Shown piece after piece: positions 34,230 through 43,076 of a stretch of DNA of 50,967 nt. The stretch is taken from positions 1-50,967 of the forward strand of contig CAKUXD010000009.1 in assembly GCA_934699705.1 (NCBI GenBank), written 5' to 3'. The first letter of the stretch is position 1. Each line of letters starts with the position of its first letter. The notes beneath the pieces are model-generated. The model had not been told where the DNA came from and made no database searches. It saw only the letters and a program-made list of their open reading frames with translations. The position numbers and the translations under genes are program-made. Source of the stretch: an uncultured Candidatus Melainabacteria bacterium. Its GTDB lineage: Bacteria > Cyanobacteriota > Vampirovibrionia > Gastranaerophilales > Gastranaerophilaceae.

Positions 34230-35125
34230 TGAACAACTCAATTTTAAGAGTAATTACAGGTTGGATTTTAGGATTAATTGCCTTAGCGTGCATTATTTTC
34301 GGTGGATTACCACTACTATTTTTGCTCTCTGTAATTATTTTCTTAGCATCAAAAGAGTTTGTCGATATCTTAGAACATAAAGGGTTTTATCCTAGTTTAA
34401 AAGTTATCATCTTTGCTGACGCAATATTTGCAGTTATGGCATATTTTAATTGCTTTAACTTAGTACCTTTAGCATTCACTATCGGTACAATGGTATCCTT
34501 TATGTGGGTATTATTTAGAGGAAAACAGCCTTATATCGCAAACGCTTCTACAACAATTGTAGGTTTTGTTTATAGCGGTTGGTTTCCTTTACATCTGTTA
34601 TTTTTAAGAGATTTAGGCGCAAATAACCACACATCTTTGCAAATGATACTAAAAACTGATATTTTAAGCGCTGGCTTAGGGTACGTTTTATTCATGTTCT
34701 TGTTAGTTATCATGACTGATGTTGGTTGTTATTATTTCGGAAGAAATTTTGGCAAACACAAACTTGCACCAGTAATCAGCCCAAACAAAACAATAGAAGG
34801 CGCTATTGGCGGTGCAATTTGTACAATAATCGGAGCGTTTATCATCGCATACTTTATTAAATTACCTTGGTATCACGCGCTAATAGCTGGTATCTTAGTA
34901 ACAATCTTCGCTCAAATTGGCGATTTATGCGAATCTCTAATGAAACGCGATGCCGGAGTTAAAGATTCTGGCGACCTACTTCCAGGACATGGCGGATTTT
35001 TAGACAGAACTGACAGTTACATTTTTACAATTCCTGTTATGTACTATTATTTCGCATATTTTGTTCAGTCAAACGATTTATGGCTAAATATAATTAACTT
35101 CATAAAAGGAATTTTTAATGCGTAA
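34229..35125 (+). CDS. cdsA: Phosphatidate cytidylyltransferase
   Basis: 298-residue membrane protein with about eight hydrophobic segments and the CDP-diglyceride synthase signature near the C-terminus (SPNKTIEGAIGG, then GDLCESLMKRDAGVKDSGDLLPGHGGFLDRTDS). It makes CDP-diacylglycerol for phospholipids. Start overlaps frr by one base; end overlaps rnc by 8 nt. Confidence 0.95.
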   Translation: MNNSILRVITGWILGLIALACIIFGGLPLLFLLSVIIFLASKEFVDILEHKGFYPSLKVIIFADAIFAVMAYFNCFNLVPLAFTIGTMVSFMWVLFRGKQPYIANASTTIVGFVYSGWFPLHLLFLRDLGANNHTSLQMILKTDILSAGLGYVLFMFLLVIMTDVGCYYFGRNFGKHKLAPVISPNKTIEGAIGGAICTIIGAFIIAYFIKLPWYHALIAGILVTIFAQIGDLCESLMKRDAGVKDSGDLLPGHGGFLDRTDSYIFTIPVMYYYFAYFVQSNDLWLNIINFIKGIFNA

Positions 35126-35810
35126 TGCGTTAGAAGATATATTTAAAATAAAAATTACGGACGAGTCATTGTTTACAAAAGCCTTGACTCATCCGTCTTT
35201 TACTAAAGAAAACAATATAAATTCACTTGAAAATTACGAAAGATTAGAATTTTTTGGAGATTCCGTTCTAAAACTTGCCGTATCTGAAACGTTAATCAAA
35301 AAATATAAAAACTCTCACGAAGGAGATTTAACAAAAATACGTTCAATTTTAGTATCCGACGCTACTTTGGCAAAAATTACCGAAAAACTTAATATCACCC
35401 CGTTAATTATTTTAGGTGAAAATGCTGAAAAATCAGGAGAAAGACAAAGAGAATCAATCAAAGCCTGTGTTTTTGAAGCCTTGCTTGGCGCATTTTATCT
35501 TGACAACAAAAAAGAAGAAATCATTAAATTTTTAAATGAAATCTTTGAACCTTACATTGAAAAGGTTGAAAAAAACCTTGATAAGTACAATGCTAAAGAG
35601 ATTTTGCAAGAATATACTCAAGGTAAAACAAAAGAATTACCAAAATATGAATTATTAGAAACCCTTGGGCCAGCTCACGCTCCACAATTTAAAGTTCAGG
35701 TAAAATATCAAAACAGAATTTTAGCTAGTGCAGTTGGCAAAAGTAAAAAAGACGCAGAACAGAAATGTGCTTATGAAGCATGTAAAAAATTAGGAGTTAT
35801 AAATGAGTAA
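35118..35810 (+). CDS. rnc: Ribonuclease III
   Basis: 230 residues: the RNase III catalytic domain with the signature ERLEFFGDSVLKLAVS (acidic metal ligands present) and ACVFEALLGAFYLD, then a C-terminal double-stranded RNA-binding domain (AKEILQEYTQGKTKELPKYELLE, ending GKSKKDAEQKCAYEACKKLG). Processes rRNA and double-stranded RNA, and would be the natural enzyme to act on any antisense pairing with the small-ORF elements. Confidence 0.96.
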   Translation: MRNALEDIFKIKITDESLFTKALTHPSFTKENNINSLENYERLEFFGDSVLKLAVSETLIKKYKNSHEGDLTKIRSILVSDATLAKITEKLNITPLIILGENAEKSGERQRESIKACVFEALLGAFYLDNKKEEIIKFLNEIFEPYIEKVEKNLDKYNAKEILQEYTQGKTKELPKYELLETLGPAHAPQFKVQVKYQNRILASAVGKSKKDAEQKCAYEACKKLGVINE

Positions 35811-36453
35811 AGAAATTATTATTTCACCATCAATTTTATCAGCAGACTTTGCGAACTTAGAAAGAGATATAAAATTAGTTGAAGACAACGGCGCAGACTG
35901 GATTCACGTTGATGTTATGGACGGTCATTTCGTACCGAATATTACAATCGGAATTCCTGTTGTAAAATCCTTAAAACGCTTTGCAAAAAAGCCTCTTGAC
36001 GTTCATTTAATGATTGAAAACCCTGAAAAATACATTGAAGACTTTGCTAAAGCTGGCGCAGATATTATAACTTTTCACTATGAGGCAGTAAAACCTGAAA
36101 ATATTGAAGATATTTGCAATAAAATCAAATCTCTTGGTTGCAAGGCAGGAATTTCTATTAAGCCAAAAACGAACCAAAATGATTTAATTCCATATTTACA
36201 ATTTGTTGATATGGTACTCGTAATGACAGTAGAACCAGGGTTTGGCGGTCAAGAATTTATGCACTACTGTGCACAAAAAATTCCTACAATTCAACAAAAC
36301 GGCAAAGAAGATTTAATAATTCAGGTTGATGGCGGAATTAACGATGTAACTTCAAAAATATGCACCTCTTTAGGCGCAACTTCACTTGTAGCAGGAAGTT
36401 ACATTTACAAAAGCAAAGACGTTAAAAAAGCAATTGAGTCTTTAAGAGTATAA
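35803..36453 (+). CDS. rpe: Ribulose-phosphate 3-epimerase
   Basis: 216-residue TIM barrel: SPSILSADFANLERDI, the metal ligands HVDVMDGHFVPNIT, DVHLMIENPE, and MTVEPGFGGQEF. Interconverts ribulose-5-phosphate and xylulose-5-phosphate. Overlaps rnc by 8 nt and precedes rsgA by 3 nt. Confidence 0.96.
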   Translation: MSKEIIISPSILSADFANLERDIKLVEDNGADWIHVDVMDGHFVPNITIGIPVVKSLKRFAKKPLDVHLMIENPEKYIEDFAKAGADIITFHYEAVKPENIEDICNKIKSLGCKAGISIKPKTNQNDLIPYLQFVDMVLVMTVEPGFGGQEFMHYCAQKIPTIQQNGKEDLIIQVDGGINDVTSKICTSLGATSLVAGSYIYKSKDVKKAIESLRV

Positions 36454-36456
36454 AAA

Positions 36457-37461
36457 ATGACACAAATAGGACAAATCTTTAAAATTCACTCAGATTTTTA
36501 TTATGTAAACCATAATAATCAAACTTTTGAGTGCAAATTAAGAGAAGTCTTAAAAAAACAAAAATTAAAAATAGTTGTTGGCGATTTTGTTGAATTTGAA
36601 AATGGCGCAATCGAAAAAGTTTTACCTAAGAAGAACTACATTCCACGCCCAAACGTTGCAAATATTGACCAAATTGTCATAGTATCTGCCGTAAAAGAAC
36701 CAGAATTAAACTTTGAACAGCTAAACAGGTATATTTCCTTTGCTAAATACTACAATATTCCAACAGAATTATGCTTTAATAAAAACGACTTATCACTAGA
36801 TGATTCAACAATTGAAAAAGTGTTTCAAATATACGAACCACTTGGGTTTGATATAGTTTTCACTTCAGCAAAAGAAAAAGACGGAATTGAAGAATTTAAA
36901 GAAATTTTAGACGGAAAAATTTCAGTTCTTTGTGGAAGTTCAGGTGTCGGAAAATCAAGTTTAATTAACGCGATAAATCCTGAATGCAACTTAAAAACAA
37001 AATCTGTCAGCGAAAAAACTGAACGTGGAACTCATACAACAAGACATTGTGAAATTATCAACATTACAGACACAATGAAAATCGTTGATACACCAGGATT
37101 TAGCAACTTAAAATTTGATTTTTTAATGCCAACAGAAGTTGATGAATTGTTTGACGAAATTAAACAATATAAAGGTTATTGCAAGTTTTCAGACTGTCTG
37201 CACGACAAAGAAGCTGGTTGTGCAGTTATTGAACATATAGAAAACATTGATTTAAGCCGTTATCAAAGCTATTTGTCATTTGTAAACGAGGCAAAAGAAT
37301 ACAAGGAACGAGTTAAAATTTCTGGAACAAAACACGAAAGAGAAACAAATTTCAAACATCACAACGACAAAATGACCGTAAAAATTAGCGCACAAAAGCG
37401 TCAATCAGCCAGAAATACTCGAAAACAAAATATAAGCAAAGAAATTCATGAGGATAAATAA
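36457..37461 (+). CDS. rsgA: Small ribosomal subunit GTPase RsgA
   Basis: 334 residues. N-terminal OB fold, then a circularly permuted GTPase: G4 (FNKNDL) and G5 (TSAKE) precede G1 (GSSGVGKSSLIN), G2 and G3 (DTPGF). The C-terminal zinc finger reads CKFSDCLHDKEAGCAV. Late maturation factor of the 30S subunit. It abuts ispA with no gap. Confidence 0.96.
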   Translation: MTQIGQIFKIHSDFYYVNHNNQTFECKLREVLKKQKLKIVVGDFVEFENGAIEKVLPKKNYIPRPNVANIDQIVIVSAVKEPELNFEQLNRYISFAKYYNIPTELCFNKNDLSLDDSTIEKVFQIYEPLGFDIVFTSAKEKDGIEEFKEILDGKISVLCGSSGVGKSSLINAINPECNLKTKSVSEKTERGTHTTRHCEIINITDTMKIVDTPGFSNLKFDFLMPTEVDELFDEIKQYKGYCKFSDCLHDKEAGCAVIEHIENIDLSRYQSYLSFVNEAKEYKERVKISGTKHERETNFKHHNDKMTVKISAQKRQSARNTRKQNISKEIHEDK

Positions 37462-38322
37462 ATGAAAGAATTAATTGAACTTGTAAACAAAAAATTAGAT
37501 GAATACTTACCAGTAAGTTATCCTGAAGAAATATTTGAATCAATGCGATATAGCTTACTTGCAGGTGGAAAAAGATTAAGACCGATAATGTGTTTAGAAG
37601 CATGCCGAATTTTTGGCGGGGATATGGAAAAAGCACTTCCAACGGCTTGCGCATTTGAAATGTTGCACACACAAAGCCTTATCCACGATGATTTACCTTG
37701 TATGGATAACGACGATTACAGACGAGGAAAACTTACAAATCATAAAAAATTCTCTGAAAGTACGGCAGTTCTTGCAGGTGATGCTCTAATCAGTTATGGC
37801 GTTCAGTTAATTATTGACAAATCTGACTTACCAGCTGAAACTCTTATAAAAGTTTTACGCGAACACGCACTTGCAGCAGGAGCTTACGGAATTATAGCAG
37901 GTCAAGTTGTAGATATTGCAATGGAAGGCAAACCTTACGACGCTAAAATTCTTGAATATATTCACACTCATAAAACTGCTGATTTATTCAAATCAGCCCT
38001 AAAAGCAGGCGCTTACATAGCAAACGCAACAGAAGAACAAATTAAAGAAATGGACAACTTTGGTCAAAAATTAGGATTTGCATTCCAAATTTGCGACGAC
38101 ATTTTAGACGAAATTTCAACTTTTGAAGAAATGGGCAAAACTCTAGGTAAAGATAAAAACGCTGGAAAACTAACTTATACTGCGCTATTTGGATTAGAAA
38201 AAGCAAAATGTGAAGTTAATTGCCTTTTAGATGAGGCTTATGCTATACTTAGCAAATATGAAGTTAAATCAGAAATTTTTAATACAATAATAAATTCAAT
38301 AAGAGAAAAGGTAAATAAATAA
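37462..38322 (+). CDS. ispA: Polyprenyl (farnesyl/geranylgeranyl) diphosphate synthase
   Basis: 286 residues with both aspartate-rich metal motifs: first, LIHDDLPCMDNDD followed by RRGK, and second, ICDDILD. The N-terminal AGGKRLRP is also canonical. The extended first motif (DDLPCMD) is the bacterial FPP synthase type. It condenses IPP with DMAPP/GPP. Its stop overlaps the next ATG by one base. Confidence 0.93.
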   Translation: MKELIELVNKKLDEYLPVSYPEEIFESMRYSLLAGGKRLRPIMCLEACRIFGGDMEKALPTACAFEMLHTQSLIHDDLPCMDNDDYRRGKLTNHKKFSESTAVLAGDALISYGVQLIIDKSDLPAETLIKVLREHALAAGAYGIIAGQVVDIAMEGKPYDAKILEYIHTHKTADLFKSALKAGAYIANATEEQIKEMDNFGQKLGFAFQICDDILDEISTFEEMGKTLGKDKNAGKLTYTALFGLEKAKCEVNCLLDEAYAILSKYEVKSEIFNTIINSIREKVNK

Positions 38323-38792
38323 TGGAAAACTTGGCAGGAAAAATTGTAAACACAGGTATGGAAGCCCTTTTAGCAGGTCTATTAGCTGCTCTTTTGGCTC
38401 AAGTAATAAAACTTATTTTAGATATTATTATTAATAAGAGAGTCGATTTTAGAATTTTTACAACCACAGGCGGAATGCCAAGTTCACACTCCGCAGGTGT
38501 TGTAGCACTTTCAATTTCTATCGGTATAATGTCAGGATTTATGTCCCCAATTTTTGCAGTATCCTTGGGTTATGCTTTTGTTGTAATGTACGATGCAGCA
38601 GGTATTCGCAGAGCCTCAGGCAAAATGGCTGTTTGCTTGAATAAAATGATTGCAGATTTCTACAAACACGACATCAATTCTGCGGGAACTAAATTAAAAG
38701 AAATGTTAGGACACACTCCGAAAGAGGTTCTTTGTGGGGCAATTTTAGGCGTGTTATTTGCATTTTTCTTCCATTACATTGTTCTTCTATAA
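38322..38792 (+). CDS. Divergent PAP2-family membrane protein
   Basis: 156 residues with about four membrane segments and the motif GGMPSSHSAGVVALS plus YDAAGIRRASG, matching the divergent PAP2 family (YuiD-like). Candidates act on lipid or isoprenoid pyrophosphates; its coupling to ispA makes a polyprenyl-phosphate phosphatase role attractive but unproven. Confidence 0.85.
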   Translation: MENLAGKIVNTGMEALLAGLLAALLAQVIKLILDIIINKRVDFRIFTTTGGMPSSHSAGVVALSISIGIMSGFMSPIFAVSLGYAFVVMYDAAGIRRASGKMAVCLNKMIADFYKHDINSAGTKLKEMLGHTPKEVLCGAILGVLFAFFFHYIVLL

Positions 38793-38801
38793 GGGTTTTT
38801 G

Positions 38802-39491
38802 ATGAAGTTACATTATAAAATTTTTCGACAAAATGGTTTTACATTAGCAGAAATGTTAATTGTAATGACTGTTGTCGCAATTCTTGCAATGTTGACAATT
38901 CCAACTGTGATAATGACCAACAAAGAACGAACTTTCGCCGATATGCTAAATCAAACATATCAGAAAGTTGAAATGGCATTAATTCTTGATAAAGTTTTGG
39001 ATTTTGATATTAGTAATTACACAATTAGCGCAATAACAAAAGATTATACGCCAAAAGAATTTTCAGACTTGTTAAAAAAGAAACTGAAAATAATTAATTA
39101 CTGTGATTTAACTGAAATTGGTTGTTTTGGAGAAACAACGCTTACAGGTTATAAGTTAAGAATGACAAATGGCAGTGGAATTCTTATAAATAAAGATTTT
39201 CGGGGAGAATTTGACCCGATTGACAACACTAACAAAATTTTAGGTGCGACATACATTGATATAGATGGACCTCAAGGTGCAAATAAAGCAGGACTTGACC
39301 AATTCGGATTTTATACAACCTACAAAGGTTTAATTCCAATGGGCGGACCAAAAGATAATCTTATGCCATTCTCAGATTGTTTGCAAAACGAAGGTTTTGC
39401 TTGCACTGCATGGGTTTTAATAAACAAAAACATGGATTATAAAAAATGTCCCAAAGTAATTAATTGGGAAAATCGTAAGACATGTAATTAA
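38802..39491 (+). CDS. Type IV pilin-like protein (paralogue C)
   Basis: 229 residues from the ATG at 38802 (the TTG three bases earlier is less likely; AGGG lies upstream). Normal short leader: FRQNG-FTLAEMLIVMTVVAILAMLTIP with Gly at -1 and Glu at +5. The globular domain ends NMDYKKCPKVINWENRKTCN, matching paralogues A and B. It lies at the end of the pyrH-to-PAP2 run. Confidence 0.85.
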   Translation: MKLHYKIFRQNGFTLAEMLIVMTVVAILAMLTIPTVIMTNKERTFADMLNQTYQKVEMALILDKVLDFDISNYTISAITKDYTPKEFSDLLKKKLKIINYCDLTEIGCFGETTLTGYKLRMTNGSGILINKDFRGEFDPIDNTNKILGATYIDIDGPQGANKAGLDQFGFYTTYKGLIPMGGPKDNLMPFSDCLQNEGFACTAWVLINKNMDYKKCPKVINWENRKTCN

Positions 39492-39550
39492 TTTACTTAT
39501 TTGAATAATTCACGTTAAAGCCTTTTGTAAAGCTAATTTTTATCATTTTC

Positions 39551-39578
39551 TTGAAAAATAAAATGTTTATGATATTAT
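39551..39578 (+). promoter_or_regulatory. Promoter of efp-accB-accC
   Basis: TTGAAA (39551-39556), 16-bp spacer, TATTAT (39573-39578); then AAAGGAG and the efp ATG at 39608. Confidence 0.55.
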
Positions 39579-39607
39579 TTTTTCATAGAAAAACAAAAGG
39601 AGAATTT

Positions 39608-40168
39608 ATGATTTCAGTAAACGATTTAAAAACAGGCTTAACTCTACAACTAGACAACGGCGCTTTATGGTCTGTGGTTGAATTCTTACACGTAAAACCA
39701 GGTAAAGGTGCAGCTTTTGTAAGAACAAAACTTAAAAATGTTGAAACAGGTCAAGTTGTTGAAAAAACCTTCAGAGCTGGAGAAAAAGTTGCAAAAGCTA
39801 TGTTAGATCGTAGAGATATGCAATATTTATATAAAGAAGGCGATGGTTACGTGATGATGGACTTAGAAACTTATGAACAAATCACAGTAACAGCTGATAT
39901 GATTGGCGATACTATTAAATATTTAAAAGAAAATATGAACATTTCAGTTCTAACTCACGACGGAAAAGTTATCGGTGTAGATCTTCCAACTCACGTTGAA
40001 TTAGAAGTTGTTGACACACCTCCAGCAGAAAAAGGTAACACATCTCAAGGTGGTACAAAACCAGCTAAAACAGAAACTGGTGCTGTTGTTAACGTACCTT
40101 TCTTCGTTGTAAACGGTGATAAAATTAGAATTGATACCAGAACTAACGAATACCTTGACAGATGCTAA
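39608..40168 (+). CDS. efp: Elongation factor P
   Basis: 186 residues from the ATG at 39608, chosen over an upstream ATG because AAAGGAG is 5-7 nt away and the product then begins MISVNDLKTGL as in other EF-Ps. The residue at the tip of domain I is Lys33 in HVKPGKGAAF, the site modified in some bacteria. Rescues ribosomes stalled at polyproline; proline runs occur in the secreted protein at 4210. The efp-accB order is as in cyanobacteria. Confidence 0.96.
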   Translation: MISVNDLKTGLTLQLDNGALWSVVEFLHVKPGKGAAFVRTKLKNVETGQVVEKTFRAGEKVAKAMLDRRDMQYLYKEGDGYVMMDLETYEQITVTADMIGDTIKYLKENMNISVLTHDGKVIGVDLPTHVELEVVDTPPAEKGNTSQGGTKPAKTETGAVVNVPFFVVNGDKIRIDTRTNEYLDRC

Positions 40169-40197
40169 TATAGTATCTTTAATTGAAAGGATAAAAT

Positions 40198-40650
40198 ATG
40201 AAATTCGATTTAAAATATCTTGAAAAATTGGCTAAATTGATGAACGAATCAGAATTGACAGAAATGCAATTAGAAGATCAAGAACAGTCAATAGTTTTAA
40301 AACGTGAAAAACAAACAGTAACAGCACAACAAATGATTCCTGTTGCTGAAACAAAAATCATACAACAAGAAACTACCGAAGTTAAAAATGAAATCAAAGC
40401 AGAACCAGTAAAAACTGGTAAAGCTATAAAATCCCCAATGGTAGGAACATTCTACAAAGCTGCATCTCCAGATGCTCCAGCTTTTGTGGAAGTAGGTTCG
40501 CTTGTTGCTCAAGGTGAAGTTGTTTGTATTATTGAAGCAATGAAACTTATGAACGAAATAGAATCTGATTATTCAGGTAAAGTTGTTGAAATATGCGTAG
40601 ATGACGGACAACCTGTTGAATACGGTCAAGTTCTTATGTACATTGAATAA
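40198..40650 (+). CDS. accB: Biotin carboxyl carrier protein of acetyl-CoA carboxylase
   Basis: 150 residues: an N-terminal helical part, an acidic/basic linker, and the C-terminal biotinyl domain with IEAMKLMNEI, where the Lys accepts biotin. Works with AccC in the first step of fatty-acid synthesis. Shine-Dalgarno GAAAGGA; accC follows after 16 nt. Confidence 0.96.
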   Translation: MKFDLKYLEKLAKLMNESELTEMQLEDQEQSIVLKREKQTVTAQQMIPVAETKIIQQETTEVKNEIKAEPVKTGKAIKSPMVGTFYKAASPDAPAFVEVGSLVAQGEVVCIIEAMKLMNEIESDYSGKVVEICVDDGQPVEYGQVLMYIE

Positions 40651-40666
40651 TTAGGAATTAAGAAAT

Positions 40667-42025
40667 ATGTTTAGAAAAGTTCTTGTCGCTAACCGCGGCG
40701 AAATTTCAGTTAGAATTATCAGAGCATGTCGTGAATTAGGTATTCCAACTGTTGCAGTTTATTCTGAGGCAGACGCTAATTCTCTACACGTAAGATTGGC
40801 TACTGATGCATATTGTATCGGGCCAGCTGATAGCACAAAAAGTTATTTAAGCATTCCTGCAATAATGTCTGTTGCGGAACTTGCAGGTGTTGATGCAATT
40901 CACCCAGGATATGGATTTTTATCAGAACGCGCAGATTTTGCAGAAATTTGCGAACAACATAACATAAAATTCATTGGACCTTCTTCTCAATCTATGAGAA
41001 AAATGGGCGATAAAGCAAACGCACGTAAAACAATGATTGAAAACGATGTACCAGTAATCCCAGGAACTGGCATTGTTCATGACTCAAAAGAAGTTATAAA
41101 ATTTGCAAAAAAAGTTAAATATCCAATTATTTTGAAAGCTACTGCTGGCGGTGGCGGTAAGGGTATGAGAGTTTGCAGAAATGACGAAGAAGTTGCTACA
41201 AATTTACAACTTTGTCAGGCAGAAGCAGAAAAATCCTTTGGAAACCCTGATGTTTACTGCGAAAAATATTTAGAAAACCCTCGCCATATTGAAGTTCAAA
41301 TTATTGGCGACAAATACGGAAACTATATTTATTTAGGTGAAAGAGATTGCTCAGTTCAAAGACGCCATCAAAAACTTATTGAAGAAACACCTTCTCCAGC
41401 GGTTGATGAACGTACAAGAAAAAAAATGGGTGAAGCTTCTATTCGTGCTGCAAAAGCAGTAAAATACGAGGGTGTAGGCACTTGCGAATTTTTACTGGAT
41501 AGCGATGGCAAATGGTATTTTATGGAAATGAATACTCGTGTGCAGGTAGAACATTGCGTTACAGAAATGATTTCAAGAATTGACATCGTAAGACAACAAA
41601 TTCTTGTAGCATCTGGAGAAAAATTACAGTACAAACAAAAAGATGTAGTTCTTCAAGGTCATGCAATCGAATGTCGTATTAATGCTGAAAACCCTGAAAA
41701 GAATTTCATGCCTTGTCCTGGAACTATCGAAGGCTATGTTCAACCAGGAGGATTTGGCGTTCGCGTAGATTCTCACGTATATCCAGGATACAAAATTCCA
41801 CCTTTCTATGATTCAATGATTGGTAAATTGATTTGTTGGGGCGAAAACAGAAATCAGGCAAGACGCAGAATGTATCAGGCTTTGAAAGAATATGTTGTAA
41901 TAGGCGTTGAAACTACCATTCCTTTTGACTTAGAAGTAATTGAAGATGAAGTTTTCAAAACTGGTAATTTTGACACAAGTTTCTTAGAAGATTTTTACAG
42001 AAGAAAAGGTGAAACTTTAAAATAA
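40667..42025 (+). CDS. accC: Biotin carboxylase of acetyl-CoA carboxylase
   Basis: 452 residues, full length. ATP-grasp enzyme with N-terminal KVLVANRGEISVRIIRACRELGI, the glycine-rich ATP loop KATAGGGGKGM, the RDCSVQRRHQKLIEE segment, and MNTRVQVEHCVTE. It carboxylates biotin on AccB using ATP and bicarbonate. Confidence 0.97.
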   Translation: MFRKVLVANRGEISVRIIRACRELGIPTVAVYSEADANSLHVRLATDAYCIGPADSTKSYLSIPAIMSVAELAGVDAIHPGYGFLSERADFAEICEQHNIKFIGPSSQSMRKMGDKANARKTMIENDVPVIPGTGIVHDSKEVIKFAKKVKYPIILKATAGGGGKGMRVCRNDEEVATNLQLCQAEAEKSFGNPDVYCEKYLENPRHIEVQIIGDKYGNYIYLGERDCSVQRRHQKLIEETPSPAVDERTRKKMGEASIRAAKAVKYEGVGTCEFLLDSDGKWYFMEMNTRVQVEHCVTEMISRIDIVRQQILVASGEKLQYKQKDVVLQGHAIECRINAENPEKNFMPCPGTIEGYVQPGGFGVRVDSHVYPGYKIPPFYDSMIGKLICWGENRNQARRRMYQALKEYVVIGVETTIPFDLEVIEDEVFKTGNFDTSFLEDFYRRKGETLK

Positions 42026-42034
42026 AGTAACATC

Positions 42035-42063
42035 TTTGCATATATTCAGATTGCGTTTATAAT
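42035..42063 (+). promoter_or_regulatory. Promoter of the TPR gene with -10 next to the start codon
   Basis: TTTGCA (42035-42040), 17-bp spacer, TATAAT (42058-42063), then 6 nt to the ATG at 42070. No Shine-Dalgarno is present, so the message would start at or next to the ATG. Confidence 0.6.
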
Positions 42064-42069
42064 GTTATT

Positions 42070-43014
42070 ATGACCGACGAACAAGACTTACAAGAAATTG
42101 AAGAATTACAGGCCATGTTGCGTGAAGATTCGTCTAACTTTCAAGCTAGACGTCGCTTGGCAGTGGTTTTATTAGACAAAGGTTTTAATGAAGAATCTTT
42201 AAAACAATTTCAATTTTTAATAAGTATTTTCCCTCAAGACGCAAGCCTCTACTACAATAAAGGCATTGTTCATGAAAAAATGAGAGATTTACAAAAAGCC
42301 GAGCAATCCTATTTAAAAGCAATTGAATTATCACCAGAAGAAACAGATTTTTACTATAATTTAGGTCTTGTTTACATTGATATGCGAGAGTTTGATAAAG
42401 CAATTGACTGCTTTAAACGTGTACTTTCGACAGATATTGATGATTCAAACAGTTATTTTAATTTAGGACTTTGCTACGTAAAAAAAGAACAACCCGAAAT
42501 TGCAAAAGTTTGTTTTATGAAAGCCGTACAACTTAATAGTAACGACATTTTTGCGCATTTCCATTTAGGTTATATATACAAAAATGAAGGAAAAATTCCA
42601 GAAGCAATCGCAGAATATAAAAAAGTAATTGAACAATCACCAAATTACAGTTGGGCATATTTTAATTTAGGCTCTATTGCTTATGATCAGGGGGATTTCA
42701 ATTCAGCATTAGGCTATTTACAAAAAACTTTAGAATACAATCCAAGAGATATTGAGGCGTATAAAATTATTACAAAAATTTTGTGCAAATTTGAACGATA
42801 CGATGAAGCCATGATGATGATGAAAGCGGCATTACAAGAAATTACAGATAACGGCGACCTTTATTATGTAATGGCTCAAATCCTTAAAAATAAACAACTT
42901 TGGGGTGAATACAAGCAATGTATGGAGCTTGCAATGCAAAACCATGAAACACTTTCAATCCAGCCAAAAGAAGTTCAAATTGAATTAGAAAAAAATTTAC
43001 CAAATAATATTTAA
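42070..43014 (+). CDS. TPR-repeat protein
   Basis: 314 residues with about seven tetratricopeptide repeats covering nearly the whole length, for example ASLYYNKGIVHEKMRDLQKAEQSYLKAIELSP, TDFYYNLGLVYIDMREFDKAIDCFKRVLS and SWAYFNLGSIAYDQGDFNSALGYLQKTLEYNP. A cytoplasmic protein-interaction scaffold without signal peptide. The partner cannot be told. Probably translated from a leaderless mRNA. Confidence 0.9.
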   Translation: MTDEQDLQEIEELQAMLREDSSNFQARRRLAVVLLDKGFNEESLKQFQFLISIFPQDASLYYNKGIVHEKMRDLQKAEQSYLKAIELSPEETDFYYNLGLVYIDMREFDKAIDCFKRVLSTDIDDSNSYFNLGLCYVKKEQPEIAKVCFMKAVQLNSNDIFAHFHLGYIYKNEGKIPEAIAEYKKVIEQSPNYSWAYFNLGSIAYDQGDFNSALGYLQKTLEYNPRDIEAYKIITKILCKFERYDEAMMMMKAALQEITDNGDLYYVMAQILKNKQLWGEYKQCMELAMQNHETLSIQPKEVQIELEKNLPNNI

Positions 43015-43076
43015 AAACAAGTGTATTCTTTACTTTTTTTGTGTTAAAATTTTTTCAATAGTGAGGAATATAAATT

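Noticed and set aside
39551..39607. Longer efp start (19 extra residues)
   Set aside because: The extension covers the promoter and Shine-Dalgarno, and the shorter product matches EF-P N-termini.
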